Assembly: GCF_014805625.2 (NCBI RefSeq)
Contig: NW_023998422.1
Coordinates: 8,607,049-8,671,048, forward strand
Source of the DNA: Glossina fuscipes
Taxonomy: Eukaryota; Arthropoda; Insecta; Diptera; Glossinidae
Reading direction: 5' to 3'
DNA length: 64,000 bases
Shown: one piece after another, positions 22,980 through 35,401 of the stretch
How the letters are laid out: the number at the start of each line of letters is the position of its first letter
How positions within the stretch are numbered: the first letter of the stretch is position 1
Notes under the pieces: model-generated
What the model was told of the DNA's origin: nothing
The model's input: the letters and a program-made list of their open reading frames with translations, nothing else
The model's database searches: none
Translations under genes and position numbers: made by a program

Positions 22980-23925
22980 TAAGAATGTTACAGTCGTGCA
23001 AGGCCGACCATTATATGTTCTACAGCGCTTCGCCTAGTGTACTTACTCACTAGTTTTGATAATAATATACCAACAATTACATATTATTCGCATGCGAAAG
23101 CTCGCGGATTGAAGGAGGCCGAAAACATCACATGGCGCGATCCATATTCAGTGTACTTAATTTACTTTTAAAAATTGTTAATTTTTCGATTTTTTTCATA
23201 AAAAACTAGAAGTTGGTGTCTCTCTCCACAGGCGGGCTTGCTTTTCATGAAAATCGCTATGAATGTTGCGATGTAAAAAATAGACTGAAGTGATCCAAAC
23301 TCTCAGACGTTAATTTTTTGTTATTATATAACAATTTTCGTCATAAAATATTAAAAGTCAAATCACTTCCTAGGGGAGAAACCTTATGTGGACTGGGGTC
23401 CAAGAACTAGTCTATACGGTTCAAATTTCGTCCGCTTAATTTTTATGTCAAATGAACAAATTTTCATCGTAGAACATTAACAATTAAGCTGTTTTGACAT
23501 ATAAGAGTTTACATGTCCAAAGATTCCTTGAATGCGGTGGTATCCAAAAAATAGACCTATGTGGTTCAAATTCAACAAAGTTGATTTCTTTGTCAATTTA
23601 CTATTACGAAATGTTGAAAATTAAACCTTTTTATCACAAAGAAATTTTGAAAATTGCGATTTTTTCCGTATAACAACTTTTCAAAATGATGGGAAGTGAT
23701 GAAGGAATTGAACCCATGTGAACCGTTTTTAACTTTGGTCCTTTGGCCAGTATACCAAATTTCTTCAAAATATTTCAAAAATTGCAACCTGTAGGTTGGA
23801 CACAAAATTAAACGGAGGGGCAGACAGTCAAACAGACAGGTGGACAGAAAACCAAAAAAAATGATTCCGGGTTAATCGTTATAATAGAAAGTGAGTCTAT
23901 TTTAGGTCCTCCTGGATGCTTCATA
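22980..23925 (-). repeat. Dispersed repeat family, long copy (minus)
   Basis: Read on the minus strand this copy begins near 23925 with the GACTCACTTTCTATTATAACG block. It passes through the paired GTCCACCTGTCTG block and internal units beginning near 23640, 23480 and 23345. It ends near 22990 with GTAGAACATATAATGGTCGG and a CTTGCACGACTGTAACATTC tail. The order of parts matches the plus-strand copies. Confidence 0.7.
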
Positions 23926-23989
23926 CTTCTCTTACAACTCCTTTATCAACTTAAGACCAAACTTAAAATGACCTGTACCATCTTAAACT

Positions 23990-26900
23990 TAAAGTTCCTA
24001 TTTTACCAAAACGTCACTTGCCCACGGACGCCCCGGACGATTTCTTATCCCTACTAAATCGGATTTCTTTTTTTCGTCGCGCGGTCCTAACGGATAATGG
24101 CGGATCTCAGTTCTCTGGTGTTTACCTTACCTCAATGGCGCTTCGGTCAACAAGAAAACGGAATCAACAAGTCGGAAGTACTCTTCTTCTTGTCTTAACG
24201 TTCGATTGGCGTTGCCTAGCCACGATACTGTACTTTTCAACGCTCTCCTTGCGGCGATACAGTATTGGGCAGTACCAGCGAGTACTAACCTAATGATCCG
24301 TCTAAGTGTCCCTACGTCAATACATCCCTATTAAATCAATTCACATGAATTTGCTTCTGTTTTTCCTCGATTGACCCACCAAATTCTAAGGCCCTCCGCG
24401 TACTCAATAGTTTTGCTTCGTGCCCTTCAACTTCTTGTTATGCAGATTGTAACTGTAACTGTACTTCAAAGTTTCAATTTTCGAGTTGGAATTTTCTTTG
24501 CACTTCATAATATCTTTCAAACTTCTTATTGCTTTTTCGTATTGATGCTGAGAGTGCAAGAATATAAGATTCACTGACTAGTCGTTCAATGTTTTTGAAA
24601 ACCTCTTTGTTGAAATCGCTTTGACGATAACCAATCGTAGCAATGCTCATAGAACTTGTGTGAATGTTCGCAGGCTTCACAGATATAGTATAGATGAGCT
24701 TTTAAATAACTCACGATAAATAGTGTTCGACCACATCTCCAGTGCAACAGTGTGTCAAAAACACAGTGTTGAGAAAAGCTATTATACACGTATCTCTATC
24801 AGAGAGATTCAGTTGTAGTTGTTCCGTTTTTAGGGGTGAAAATTGTGTTAGTACCAATTTTCTCATCGATTCCTTGCGGCTAATTTCTTAGAAGTATTGA
24901 AGAAAGTGCCCTTATTATAGTTTCTTGGAAAAGCCTCCTAAAACCCTTTAAGTCCATTCCATCACTTTTAGTTTTCCCTGTGTCTTTCCTTGTGCTCTTG
25001 TTGCAAAATGACCCACATCCGTAGGTTCAAGATTTGTACGAATCGCAAAGCCAAACTGATTTCAGCGCGTCACTTCAAACGGCCACAAAGAAAGAATGTG
25101 GAGAAGTATCACACAAGCGATTGGCTATGCTTATCCAGTATTGGCACGTTTTGGGCTTTGTACTATTGGAAATTAAACTAATTTAACGAAGCGAAATAAG
25201 AGTACGTTTGAATAACATAGTAATAGCATATAATAATGAAATAGTATAAAAACTGACTTATAGATATGTACAATATGTAGAACTTTATACTTATAATACT
25301 CAATAAAACGCAGGTTCTTTAAGTAACAATTTATCAAAAACGCTTTTTCTTTATGCTTAACAATGCATAATTTTGCTAAATTTTGGAATGGTTAAGATTG
25401 GTTAAGATTGGTTAACTTCGACATTTTTGTTCGTGAACAATTTCAATCACCTTTGATATACAGTGGAAGTGCCTTGCCAATTGTTTGCAATGTAGGCCTA
25501 CACCATTATAAACTTAAGTGAACAATCATACTATATGTATATAGATAAATATATAAATAAAAGCATTGCGACCTGATATACATCGCAGGCTTAGTCGAAC
25601 ATCTTGTTGACCTCTAGTGTTGGGAACGCCGGCTCCAGGTATGTTGAGCTGAGGATTAAGTTGTTTCTCTGATCCTTCGCTACTTGTTCACCGTTCACTT
25701 CCTCCGCTAGTTGATGCTTCCACTTCCTGGCCTCGATTTGCCTTCAATACAGCATTTTCGGCTTTGGGCTGTTCGATCTGTCGTACCAGCTCCGCCTCCT
25801 TCGAAATGGTTGGTCATCTGTATTATACGTACTTTCTAATATATTCCTTAACATACATACGGGGCTAGATGCCGTTGTACATATGGTATTATCGTCCCAT
25901 TCTGTTTTCTACTGATATTTCTTCGTCTATGTCCATTCTGTTTCTGCTTCGTCTACGTCTCGTTGTCTCATTGCTCCTGCACATAATTCTTGTAAATCTG
26001 GCACAAAATGTTTGCCTATTTTGTCAATGTTGTCAAACCCTAAGAAGTCCATGTCGACAGTCACAATCCGTCCATTCGTATAATCCTGTAATTAGTCCGT
26101 CAATTCCGCACTCGTCCTCGCCAACCCCAACTCCCTCGCGTACCAAATATAATCTGCTAATGTTGAGCGACCGCTACCGCTCCTACACAACCTCCTTAAA
26201 CTACGTCTAATGGTTCTAATTTTTTTCATAACTGCTCGGTCACTAACTGGCCAGCTATCGCCGTCAGTCTGTCAGCAAATCTCTTGCATTGTAACTTGCG
26301 AGGCCTAAGTCCGTCAACACTCCACGTCTCTGGGTGTTGACGCAACAACTTACTAAAAACTGGGTTCGCTATGTTTGCCATATATAAAGATAAAATGAAT
26401 ATGTATCTATAAAATATAATATAATTAATATAATATAAATGAAATAAATATATATATTAATAAAACCTGAAAAGAAAAAATACGAAAATTAAGATATAAG
26501 AACATTTGCTCAGATATATTTTTCTTGTTTAATGTTAGTAATATAAAAATAAAACAATGATCAATTATTTTTAATTGCAATTTATTTATATAATAATATT
26601 ACATTTTTTACATTTTTTTAAATTATTATTTTAGGTTATTTTAGATTAGAATTACACACCAAATCTTATAGACTAAAAGCAATCAGCACCGCCTTTTATT
26701 TATTTATTTATTTATTTTTAAACACGATGAATTGTTTTGTAGACCTTTCATCAACCTCTAAACGGAACACTTTGCAGCTATCATCAACCTGCGAAGGTTC
26801 CTTCAAAGTAAACGATTTTTATTATTTTGAATAATATGATATAATAAGGGATTCCGGTGAATCTAAATTACAATGCTCAAGAGAGCCCATAACAAATAGA

Positions 26901-27650
26901 AAAAAAACTCAATAAACTGTAAGCCATTTATTGAAGCTCGTGTTAATCGGAAGACATAATGTGTATTGTGATAATAACGTGGACTGTAAAACATTAGAAA
27001 TAATGTCTGGATAATTCAAACAAAATATTATAGTCAGCTACGATAATGAGTGTAAAAGTAGATACCATAAAAGTTCATATCCTCTTTTTTGTTGATACAC
27101 GAACTATTTCATACCAAGTATTAAAATTAATTCAGTTTTTATTAGAAAAAACTGGTATTTCATAGGCCATCCAATCTATTTTAGTAAAACTTGAATACAT
27201 TGAAAAGATACAAAATTTGTTTCATTGGTATGCGTGAGGAATAATAAATTCTCTTAAAATTTGTAAAAAAAATTGTTTCATGGTATGTAAAAAATATAAA
27301 ATTTTCTGGTTAATTCTGTTGACGAATAAATAATATTTTTACTTTTCTTCTCATTGAACCTTCCAGTCAACATTCGCACATAAAATTACTAAAAGTTGAC
27401 CAAGACGCTTTATCCTTTACAAACATGCGCTTCCTTTTGACCGAATTGTCGTACCGCCACGAAAGACAGAAACTCCATTAAGATAAAAAAATTTGCATAT
27501 ATGAGCATACATACTCGATATAAAGGCATATATTTATATATATGGCTGTAAAAAATAGCGTAACTACTTTGCCCGGTACTAAAAGTCGTATATTTTTCCT
27601 GCGGCGATTGCTTCGTAATAACGAATTTTTTTTTTTCTACAATTTTCAAC
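23990..27650. other. Region without recognised genes; GC-richer islands
   Basis: Two GC-richer islands (24000-24300 and 25600-26345) stand out from AT-rich surroundings. On the minus strand the second reads as a helix-rich segment (EAELVRQIEQPKAENAVLKA), suggesting an old retroelement gag or similar. The first has an open minus-strand frame ending in a good donor site. Neither can be identified. A CGTCAACAC/GTGTTGACG inverted repeat lies at 26312-26342, and a TTTA microsatellite at about 26695-26717. Confidence 0.3.
26312..26342. repeat. Short perfect inverted repeat
   Basis: CGTCAACAC is followed 13 bases later by GTGTTGACG, a perfect 9-base stem. It could be an end of a decayed element or a structured transcript. 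No function is assigned. Confidence 0.5.
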
Positions 27651-27651
27651 T

Positions 27652-27807
27652 TTATTCACGAACATAGTCTTCTTTAAGACTGGTACAGCCGGCCCACTGT
27701 TTCTTTGACCTTTTGATGCCTTTTTTGTAAAACGTTTTATCAAAATTTTCAAAATAGCTATGCAAAGTTTTGCCCTGCAGGATCCCTTTGTATAAGCGTG
27801 GTGCCGC
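27652..27807 (-). pseudogene. Mariner-type transposase C-terminal fragment
   Basis: A 51-codon minus-strand frame ends in TAA and reads SYFENFDKTFYKKGIKR, then QWAGC and EDYVRE. This matches the closing pattern of mariner-family transposases (a Phe-Tyr then Gly-Ile, then a Trp with Cys/Val, then Tyr before the stop). No catalytic part is found upstream, so this is a remnant of a dead copy. The family call rests on pattern only. Confidence 0.45.
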
Positions 27808-27849
27808 TTTTTTTCTTGTTCACGTCCAAATCTCCTATTACCTTGTTAT

Positions 27850-30090
27850 TATCACAAAATAATTTTTAGATTACAGCATTTTTCCATAGCTATATTATAG
27901 AATATTGAAATTGCATTTTATTAGCAAAACGGTTCCAGCATCCAGAAAAAAGCTTCAGAAACCATGTAAAGTCTGCATATTATTGATCAGTACTAAGCCG
28001 CGATGAATGTAAAAGGCTTGGTCGTGGTCGACAAAAAGTTTCTTAGTTGTTATTTATATGAATTTTAAAGCAATACCCTACATAATTTCGATGTATTTTA
28101 TGTTATCTCACAAAAATTTCATATAGTTTACGTAATTGGAAAAAGTTTTATATAAAATTTTATTATGGTTTAGGTACATACGCACATAATACGTGGGCGA
28201 TGATCCAAAAAATAAATAAAAAAAATAAAAAATTGCACTGTATTCAAAAATTTTATATCCGCAATTAATTTTATTGAAACGAATTGACAAAATTCTCAAC
28301 AAACCATGTAAATTAAATTATTATGCAGTACAACGGCATACGACGTTTGGTCGATGGCAAGAGATAAAGAAAAGTTAACAAACGAAACAATTTTATACAC
28401 ACTCTGTAACAAGTTGAATGTAAAGTAGGTAATTAGGTGAAATAATCACCAGTTATAAAGACTTCAAATTTGGCAGAAATATTGAAAGTTTTTGCATGCT
28501 GGCTTGTTGGAAGCGAATCATGTCAAACGAAGGGCACGCCTACCGCACTACGTAAACTGAGAACATCTCTGTTTTCCAAAAGGAATTACAAATTGGTTTT
28601 GTGTCCATTACTCATTATCTACAGCAGATTACGAAAATTTTAACACATATCCTGGTGCTGCAGCACCTGTACAAAAATGGAAAAATCTGACCGCGCCTAC
28701 CCAGTGTTAGGGTGTATAGAAATTTAATACATTTTTCAACATTCCTATAACGTGAAGAAATAAGCTTCGAAAATCCGACAAAGTGTTTAAATTTTTGGTC
28801 AGGTTCAAATTCGAGATGCACCGAGGCATGTCCGTCCATTCGGTTATCGGTTTGCGGAACTGTGTAGTATCAGTGATAAATATTCTCCCGTTAGCGAAAA
28901 TTAAGGTACTAAGGTAGCTAAGGTACTAACTGTGCTATCTTTTTTTAAATTTTCCTTTAGAAGAACTCACGTACGAAGTAATTATTAAATAGAACACAAA
29001 TGAGGTATAGTATACCCACATCCTATATTAGCAAACGGTTGATTCATATATCTCTGTATGTTTTTCGCTATGAATTGAAAGTACAATACAATACATTTGT
29101 ATTACAAATGTACAACACATGACATACTTCGGATTGTCCAATTAAAAAGCAAAAGATTAATTCTCAACAACTAAACATTTTGTTACGCAATAATTTATTT
29201 CATAAGGAATGTGCAGAATAATTTTCTGCATTTGAACATTACTTTCCATTTCTCTGCACACAATCTGCATGCAATAACAATGATTGACATATTCTCTGTT
29301 CTTAATGCAGATTCTGGAAAAGCAATGGCTAATATAATATAAATAATACGGCGGCACACATATTTGTAATTATAATGCCGCCAATATGAATGCAGGTGTA
29401 CAATAAATATATTTACAATTAATTATTAACTTCCTCACTCATTCAATCATTTGTTTATTCATTCATTTATTTGCTCTTTCATTATGTTCTTTTAAAAAAG
29501 AGAACTACTTCCAACAAAAATACATATACATGTAAAATATTTCATCCTTCGGTGAAATAGTTGATAAGTGGTTGTATGTTAATGCTAATAATTGCTGGCA
29601 ACTAAAGACACCGTCGAGATTTGATATACATATAAAAAAACTATACGTGCGTCTTTATATTTTTATTTCACCATTTTTTACCTAATTATTTTGTGATAGA
29701 TTTTGTTCAATTTCTCAATTTTTCAATTCGAATCACTTCTTTTTGCGCTTGCCAAATTTCTTTTGTTTCACAGAATGCCGTTAGCTGGTCTTTTTCTTTA
29801 CACCGTTTATGAAAAAAAAGTACCATGTGTGGAGAATGAAAAGCGCACAGAGTTGCTTTTAATAAATAAATTTAAGAAAAATGATGAAAAAAAGCAATAA
29901 TAAGGTAAAAAATGGCAAACATACAAAGAGAAAAATGTTTCTACTATTTATTATCAACCACGTCGATATTTGCTTATTTCGTTTATCAAAGTTATGGACA
30001 ACTGTGACGCCTTCATAATATTTAACAAGAAGTTTTCTTGAATAATATAAATAGGATAAGATTTATGTTATAAAAAAAAAAATAAATAAA
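27850..30090. other. Gene-poor region
   Basis: AT-rich with only short frames. I see no gene, RNA gene or well-preserved repeat here. Confidence 0.45.
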
Positions 30091-30091
30091 T

Positions 30092-31276
30092 AGGCTCAGA
30101 GCACTGTCTGAAGGAAACTTTAGCACTCTCTTGGATGCAATTAACAACTGCTGGTCCACTAACTTTATACCCTCAGATTTGCGATGCATCAAAATAGTTC
30201 CCATCCCATTAAATGGTTTAAGTAACTTCAGACCAATTTCACTAATATCTGTATTCGTAGGGATTATCAACCTCATGTTTAAGGAGAGACAAAGTGATTT
30301 CTTGAAAACTGAGAATGTTATTACAGAACGATCTTTTCTCATAGCCAGCTTAAAAAAATCAGGTAAAATGGTTGCCATGCTTTCCATGGACATCAGCGAA
30401 GCCTATGACTGTGTCAACTTGATTGAGCTTGGCAGAATTCTCTTAAACTTTTCGATTCCTCTTCAAATACGGCTGTGGATACTTAATTTTTTATCCAAGC
30501 GTGTGTTGGTGATGGCTACTGAAAAAGTTGAAATATATGGCTGTATCCCACAAGGCAGTTGTTTAAGCCCCATGCTCTTCAATTTATACACAGCTTCTTT
30601 GCATAATCCTCAAGATGATAAAACTCATATTTTTTAATATGCAGATGATTTCCTAATTGCATCTGCGGACTCATCTTTTTCAGCTGTTGTCAATAATCTG
30701 TCGATGAAAGGTTTTTTTTTTCGATGCATGCGCTGATCTTAATTTATACTTTAACTCCTGCAAAACAAGTATTTATTTTGCCAAAGGTTCTAAACGTGAA
30801 ATCAGGCTCTTTATCAAAGGTACTAAAGTTGATCAGGTGAAATCTCTTCAGTTTCTTAGTAGAATTTTAAATGACAGCTTAAACCTTCGTGCGCATTATT
30901 AGAAAGCCTTTAAAGACTGTCAATCTGGATGTAACATCATCAAACTCATGACTAACAATCAGTCAGGCTTGCCTCCCAAAAACGCTCTAACTGTATACAA
31001 ATCTTTAGTCAGGTCCAAAATCGAATTTACACATTCCACATGTTGAAAATCTAATGTTAAAACGTATTACTGGACTGATTCCCTATAAGGACGTTATGCC
31101 AAGAAAAGGATCCTTTTTATTACAACAACGGCTACGATATATATGCCATCGACGGTTCCGTCGGGCTTAATGTATCTGGCTTCTCGGTTGTGAAACATCT
31201 ATCTAAAACAATCCATCGAGTCAAAGTGACGGAGGAACTTTCCCCGACTTTTATTGAATTGCTCGCCATCCGACAT
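30092..31276 (+). mobile_element. Degenerate non-LTR retrotransposon (LINE), RT and RNase H
   Basis: The frame starting near 30092 carries reverse-transcriptase motifs in order: FRPISLISV, SMDISEAYDCV, IPQGSCLSPMLFNLY, then YADDFLI directly after an in-frame stop. Later frames carry palm/thumb-like fragments. At 31130-31276 there is an RNase H-like piece with IDGSVGLNVSGFSVV and the acidic motif FIELLAIR. Stops and frameshifts show it is dead. RT plus RNase H in this order suggests an I- or Jockey-group LINE. The 5' part is missing, and the 3' end is lost at the assembly gap. Confidence 0.8.
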
Positions 31277-31286
31277 NNNNNNNNNN
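31277..31286. other. Assembly gap (10 N)
   Basis: Ten N bases separate LINE sequence (left) from the glycerol-3-phosphate dehydrogenase exon (right). The real gap length is unknown. Confidence 1.
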
Positions 31287-32451
31287 TCTTAATCGTTGGG
31301 TCATCCATTTTTCGTATAGAGTCCGTAAATGGGCCAGTAGCGTTAATAATGCATTTGGCCTTAACGGTAAATTTTTTGCCGGTCATATGATCCACCACTT
31401 TAGCACCACATAACACTTGTTCTCCTTTTCCATTATCTTTTTTCAATAATTCCAAAACCTCAACATGATTGCAAACCGTAGCACCGTGACGCGCAGCTGT
31501 CAAAGCAACAGCTAAACACATACGAGCATCATCTTGTTGACCTACGTTATACGAAAACATTTGTAAAGGTTTTCTTTTCATTATTAAAGTGAACACTATA
31601 CCATCATAATATACAATAGCCCCTACTAATTTTTCCTTTTTCAGCATAGGGAACAGTTCCAAGGCATCTCTTTTCGATAGATAATAGGATCCTTTCACAT
31701 TACGATCGCCGGCTACCAAATCGTAGCACTTAATACCCACCCAATAGTAAGGCACCTGCCACCATCTATAAACAATCAAACCAAACTGTTTTTTCATCTC
31801 TTCGAGAAATTCTATGAAAACTTCAAGGAAAATTACTTGTAAACTGGCAGCATAATTGGCAGGGGATGTGCTAAATGTGGTGCAGAATCTAACATACTTG
31901 CTCTCTCTGCTAAAGCCTCCTTAACCATACGATATTGTTCATAATCTAACTACAAAGCCATATAGAAGCGAGATTTAAAAATGTCTAAAAGCGCAAATAG
32001 ACAGATACAGCAATCAATCGGCAACTCACCCCTAAGATGGCTTTTTGTAAATAACGTACACCTCCATGAATCAATTTAGTTGATTTGGAAGAAGTGCCAC
32101 TAGCGAAATCATCGCCTTCCACTAAAGCTGTTTTCAAGCCTCGCGTAACAGCATCTAGAGCACAGCCGGCTCCCGTAGCTCCTCCTCCTATGATTAGCAC
32201 ATCGAATTCCTCACCAGACTGTAAATTCTGAATTTGCTCGTCACGTGAGATTAATTTACGTTTTCGTTTTGGAGGTCGGGCTACAGCATTGTTGACCTGA
32301 AATCATGCCATGAACATGGTTTTAAATTGAAAATTTTGAAAGAACATACAGTATGTGATGAATTCCATCGATCAAATGTCCAGCTAGCGACCACAGACCC
32401 AATAGTAGCACTTAACGCTGTAACGCCCACTTTGTAAAGACGCGACGCCAT
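31287..32451 (-). CDS. Mitochondrial glycerol-3-phosphate dehydrogenase, 5' part (copy B)
   Basis: Five exons are visible on the minus strand: 32350-32451, 32030-32296, 31837-31949, 31602-31765, and the start of the fifth at 31541, which runs into the gap. Exon sizes match copy A (102 and 164 identical; the others differ by whole codons). Key motifs are conserved: [19 protein letters not shown] for [38 protein letters not shown] and GQQDDARM. This is therefore the canonical-looking enzyme, which oxidises glycerol-3-phosphate at the inner mitochondrial membrane. The C-terminal half (substrate-binding Arg, GGKWTTYR, EF-hands) is absent from the window. Whether the gene is truncated in the genome or only in the assembly cannot be told. 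A long T tract plus AG just before the ATG suggests an upstream non-coding exon, as in copy A. Confidence 0.85.
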
Positions 32452-32534
32452 ACTGTTTTGATCTAAAAAAAAAAACAGGAAACGAGGTATAGTTAAAGAG
32501 TAAGAAAGGTAAAGTTATGTTCAAGTTCAATTTG

Positions 32535-32820
32535 TGTATCCTTCACCACTTATGACACAAGGGTATATTATGTTTGTGCGGATGTACGCAACATCCAGAA
32601 GAAGAATCGCCCTTTATTATACGGATATAAATTTTGTCTGTCCGTCTACCTGCTTTGTTTTCTTATGTTCAACATACAGTCCGCAATGTTTCAGACATTT
32701 TGAGGAAATTTAATAAGCGTTTTCGAGCACTTCTCATATAACACATTACTTCAAAAAGCCGTTACATAATTTATCTGAACTGTAAGCTGGTGTAGAGTAT
32801 TTCATGATGGATAAATTGAA
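32535..32820 (+). repeat. Dispersed repeat family, copy next to dehydrogenase B
   Basis: Carries TTCACCACTTATGACAC, AAGGGTATATTATGTTTGTG, CGGATGTACGCAACATCC, TTATTATACGGATA, TGTCTGTCCGTC and the closing GGTGTAGAGTATTTCATGATGG. It begins about 85 bases upstream of the copy B start codon and lacks internal units. Confidence 0.7.
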
Positions 32821-32899
32821 ATCAATTGTGAAAATGGGCTATTTCGAGCCGAATATTTCAGCATATTTCAGCATATATGTAACTTAACTTATATATGCA

Positions 32900-35390
32900 C
32901 GATGTGCAATCGGTCTCGAATGGATTAAAAATCAAAAATAAATTCACAATATGTCTTTTGGTTAGCAGGCAAATAATGCCGTTTAATGTTGTGACGGATT
33001 TGGATTTCTCACTGTTTTTTACCGCTTTGTTTGAAGCTCAGCAAATATCCGTTGTTTTATTTCGCAATCAAGCCACAGCCACTAGATTTGATGCATAGAA
33101 AAAAAATTTGAAACTTCACAGCAATATTGACTATGCTTGTTAAAGTTTACTATCACTCCGCGAACTTATCAATCGGCATATTATTAACCGTTTTAGCGAA
33201 TATCTCTGTTTGCACAACCCATATAAACTCAATAATTGTATTTTTATATATGCAGTTAATCATGAAATGATTGTGTCATGCTTCTAAAATATAAATCGTA
33301 ATATCTTCTTTTCCTTCGTCACCTAATAAGAAAAGCCCGTATACAAGCTAAGTTTGCTTTTTTTAACTTGTGTATAACACATAAACGCATTCAACAATTT
33401 GTTCAAAATTAATTCTTATTCTCTCACCCAGTTCAGCATTAAATTTTTGCGTTGTTATATGCATGAAGGTGTTGAGTAAACAAATCTACGGTAGTTTATT
33501 AAACTCACATTGCAAATAGTAAATTAAAATATCTTATTCCAGCTCTTCGTTTTTTCACAAGCAATCTTCTCGTAATTGAAAATAATTCATGAAAAATTAT
33601 TTACTCTAAACAACCGGACAATAATAACCATTGTTTTGTTTAGAAATTTCACACAAATATCATTGCATATCGTCGCACCTCATTTTTTATGCATGCATTC
33701 ATTTCAGCGAGAAGGGGGAGCGAGAGAAAGACATAGATAGAGAATTATAAAAATAAGTAATTGAAAGTCTCTAGGAATTTACATTGAAAACAAGAACAAA
33801 CAGGTATAAAGAGAGCCACAACATTAAAGGAATAAGAGAGACGGAGCAAAGTCATGTAAACTTTCTTTACATTTTTCTCTCAATTTTATAAACACTACAA
33901 TTATGGCCTCTCTTTGATTTGATTTGTCTTATGTTAATCTTGCATTTATTTAATCTTTCAATTCCGATTATTCTGTTGTTCCTTCGTTTTTCGTTTATTG
34001 GAATATACCCAATAAAAATAGAAATCAATTTCAACAAAACATTTGTTGTAAAGTTTTTCATCTTTTTACACCTACGCATATTAAATGAAAACGATCAATA
34101 ACGTTTTATATTCAGTTCGCGATTACTTTTATAACATCCAGGAAATTCATGAAGCAGTCGACGCATGACGAACAAGTGTGTTATTTTACATCTGCTCACT
34201 GCACAAGGCAACCGGTCTAATTGATGTTAAAAAATACATATTGACTGTTAATATTATAATGCCTTTTGTTGTTAACATTAACGTGTATATAATGTTAAAT
34301 AACATTTAAAAATTAAGGGAATAATTTGGAAAAAGTGCAGCAAAGCACTCATAGCTTAAAAATGTTTAAAGATTACGGACTATGTTCGTTAATTTTACCT
34401 TTAGTTCATCTGTTTATACCTTCCTGAAAGTTTCAAACCGTAAAAAATTAGTAAAGTCAAAACTTAGTATTCTTTGTTTATTATTATTATTATTATTAAA
34501 TTTCGCCAGAGAAATAAATTCCAAGACTAAACTCTTAAAACACTAGCATCTAAGGCTGTCGGCTTGCATTGAAAACTCTACCGCACTTGAGATTCGAACC
34601 CACGACCATTGAGTTGCTAGCAAGAAATAGTGCTTTCTTAAAATATACGCATTAAAAGCGAAGCTATTAAATAAAAAATTTCTGATAATAACAATGGGAA
34701 TTAATGGACATTGATATTGAATTATGCTTAGAAAATTAACAGCTGCTAGGCTAGACAAAGGAATTTAAGTTGTTGGTGGATAAATGTGATTCTAGAAAAA
34801 AGGGTGTGAAAAACTACATTCTATAAAGCATTGTAGTTTCATGAAAAGGCAAGAGAAAAAAAAAGTATCAGACAGTGCCATAAAAATACACGGAAGCATT
34901 TTTAGGAAAGAAAATTACGAAATAAAAATTTTTTGGCATTTTATAAGAAAAAAAAAGCAACTTTGAAAATTTCATTAAAAATTGTGTAAAAAGTCTGTTA
35001 TAAACAAAAGAAAAAATATTTCAACACAACAGAGAATTCGTTGTACGACCAGAGAATTAATAGAGAGCTTTTTGATTTGTATTCGTTAACTTGTGGTCAT
35101 AATCCAGTTTAGTTAAATTCGAATTAAATTCTGATAAGCATTTTTTAAAGCTTTATATGTAAGTGCGCGAATTATTAATGTAGTTTACATTGCGTTCAAT
35201 ATATCACTCAAGATTTGATTTTCATATTTGCTTTCTTTTCGCATCTTGTCTTATTATATTTTCTATAGTGTTTGTATTCTTGATGAGCGTAGAATTCTAA
35301 ATTGACGCCCGTTGCCGCATATATGCTACGGTCGGATGGGAAATAGAAAGATCATCCACATATTTATGACAGTTGATGATTTAAAACCCG
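32900..35390. other. Gene-poor region
   Basis: AT-rich sequence without a supported gene. A Pol III B-box-like GGTTCGAATC occurs on the minus strand at 34591-34600, and a TTA microsatellite near 34478-34497. Confidence 0.4.
34530..34640 (-). repeat. Possible tRNA-derived SINE remnant
   Basis: On the minus strand, TCGTGGGTTCGAATCTCA resembles a tRNA T-arm and B-box. It is preceded by GCTAGCAACTCAATGG, recalling the heads of tRNA-derived SINEs. No complete cloverleaf can be folded, so I do not call a tRNA gene. Confidence 0.3.
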
Positions 35391-35401
35391 AATGTTTTCA
35401 G

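Noticed and set aside
24018..24293. Plus-strand frame containing LTDNGGSQFSG, similar to a retroviral-type integrase motif
   Set aside because: Only one motif-like stretch, no surrounding integrase pattern, and the minus strand is the more coding-like.
34530..34640. Possible tRNA gene
   Set aside because: The B-box is good, but no A-box at the right distance and no cloverleaf; kept only as a SINE-like remnant.
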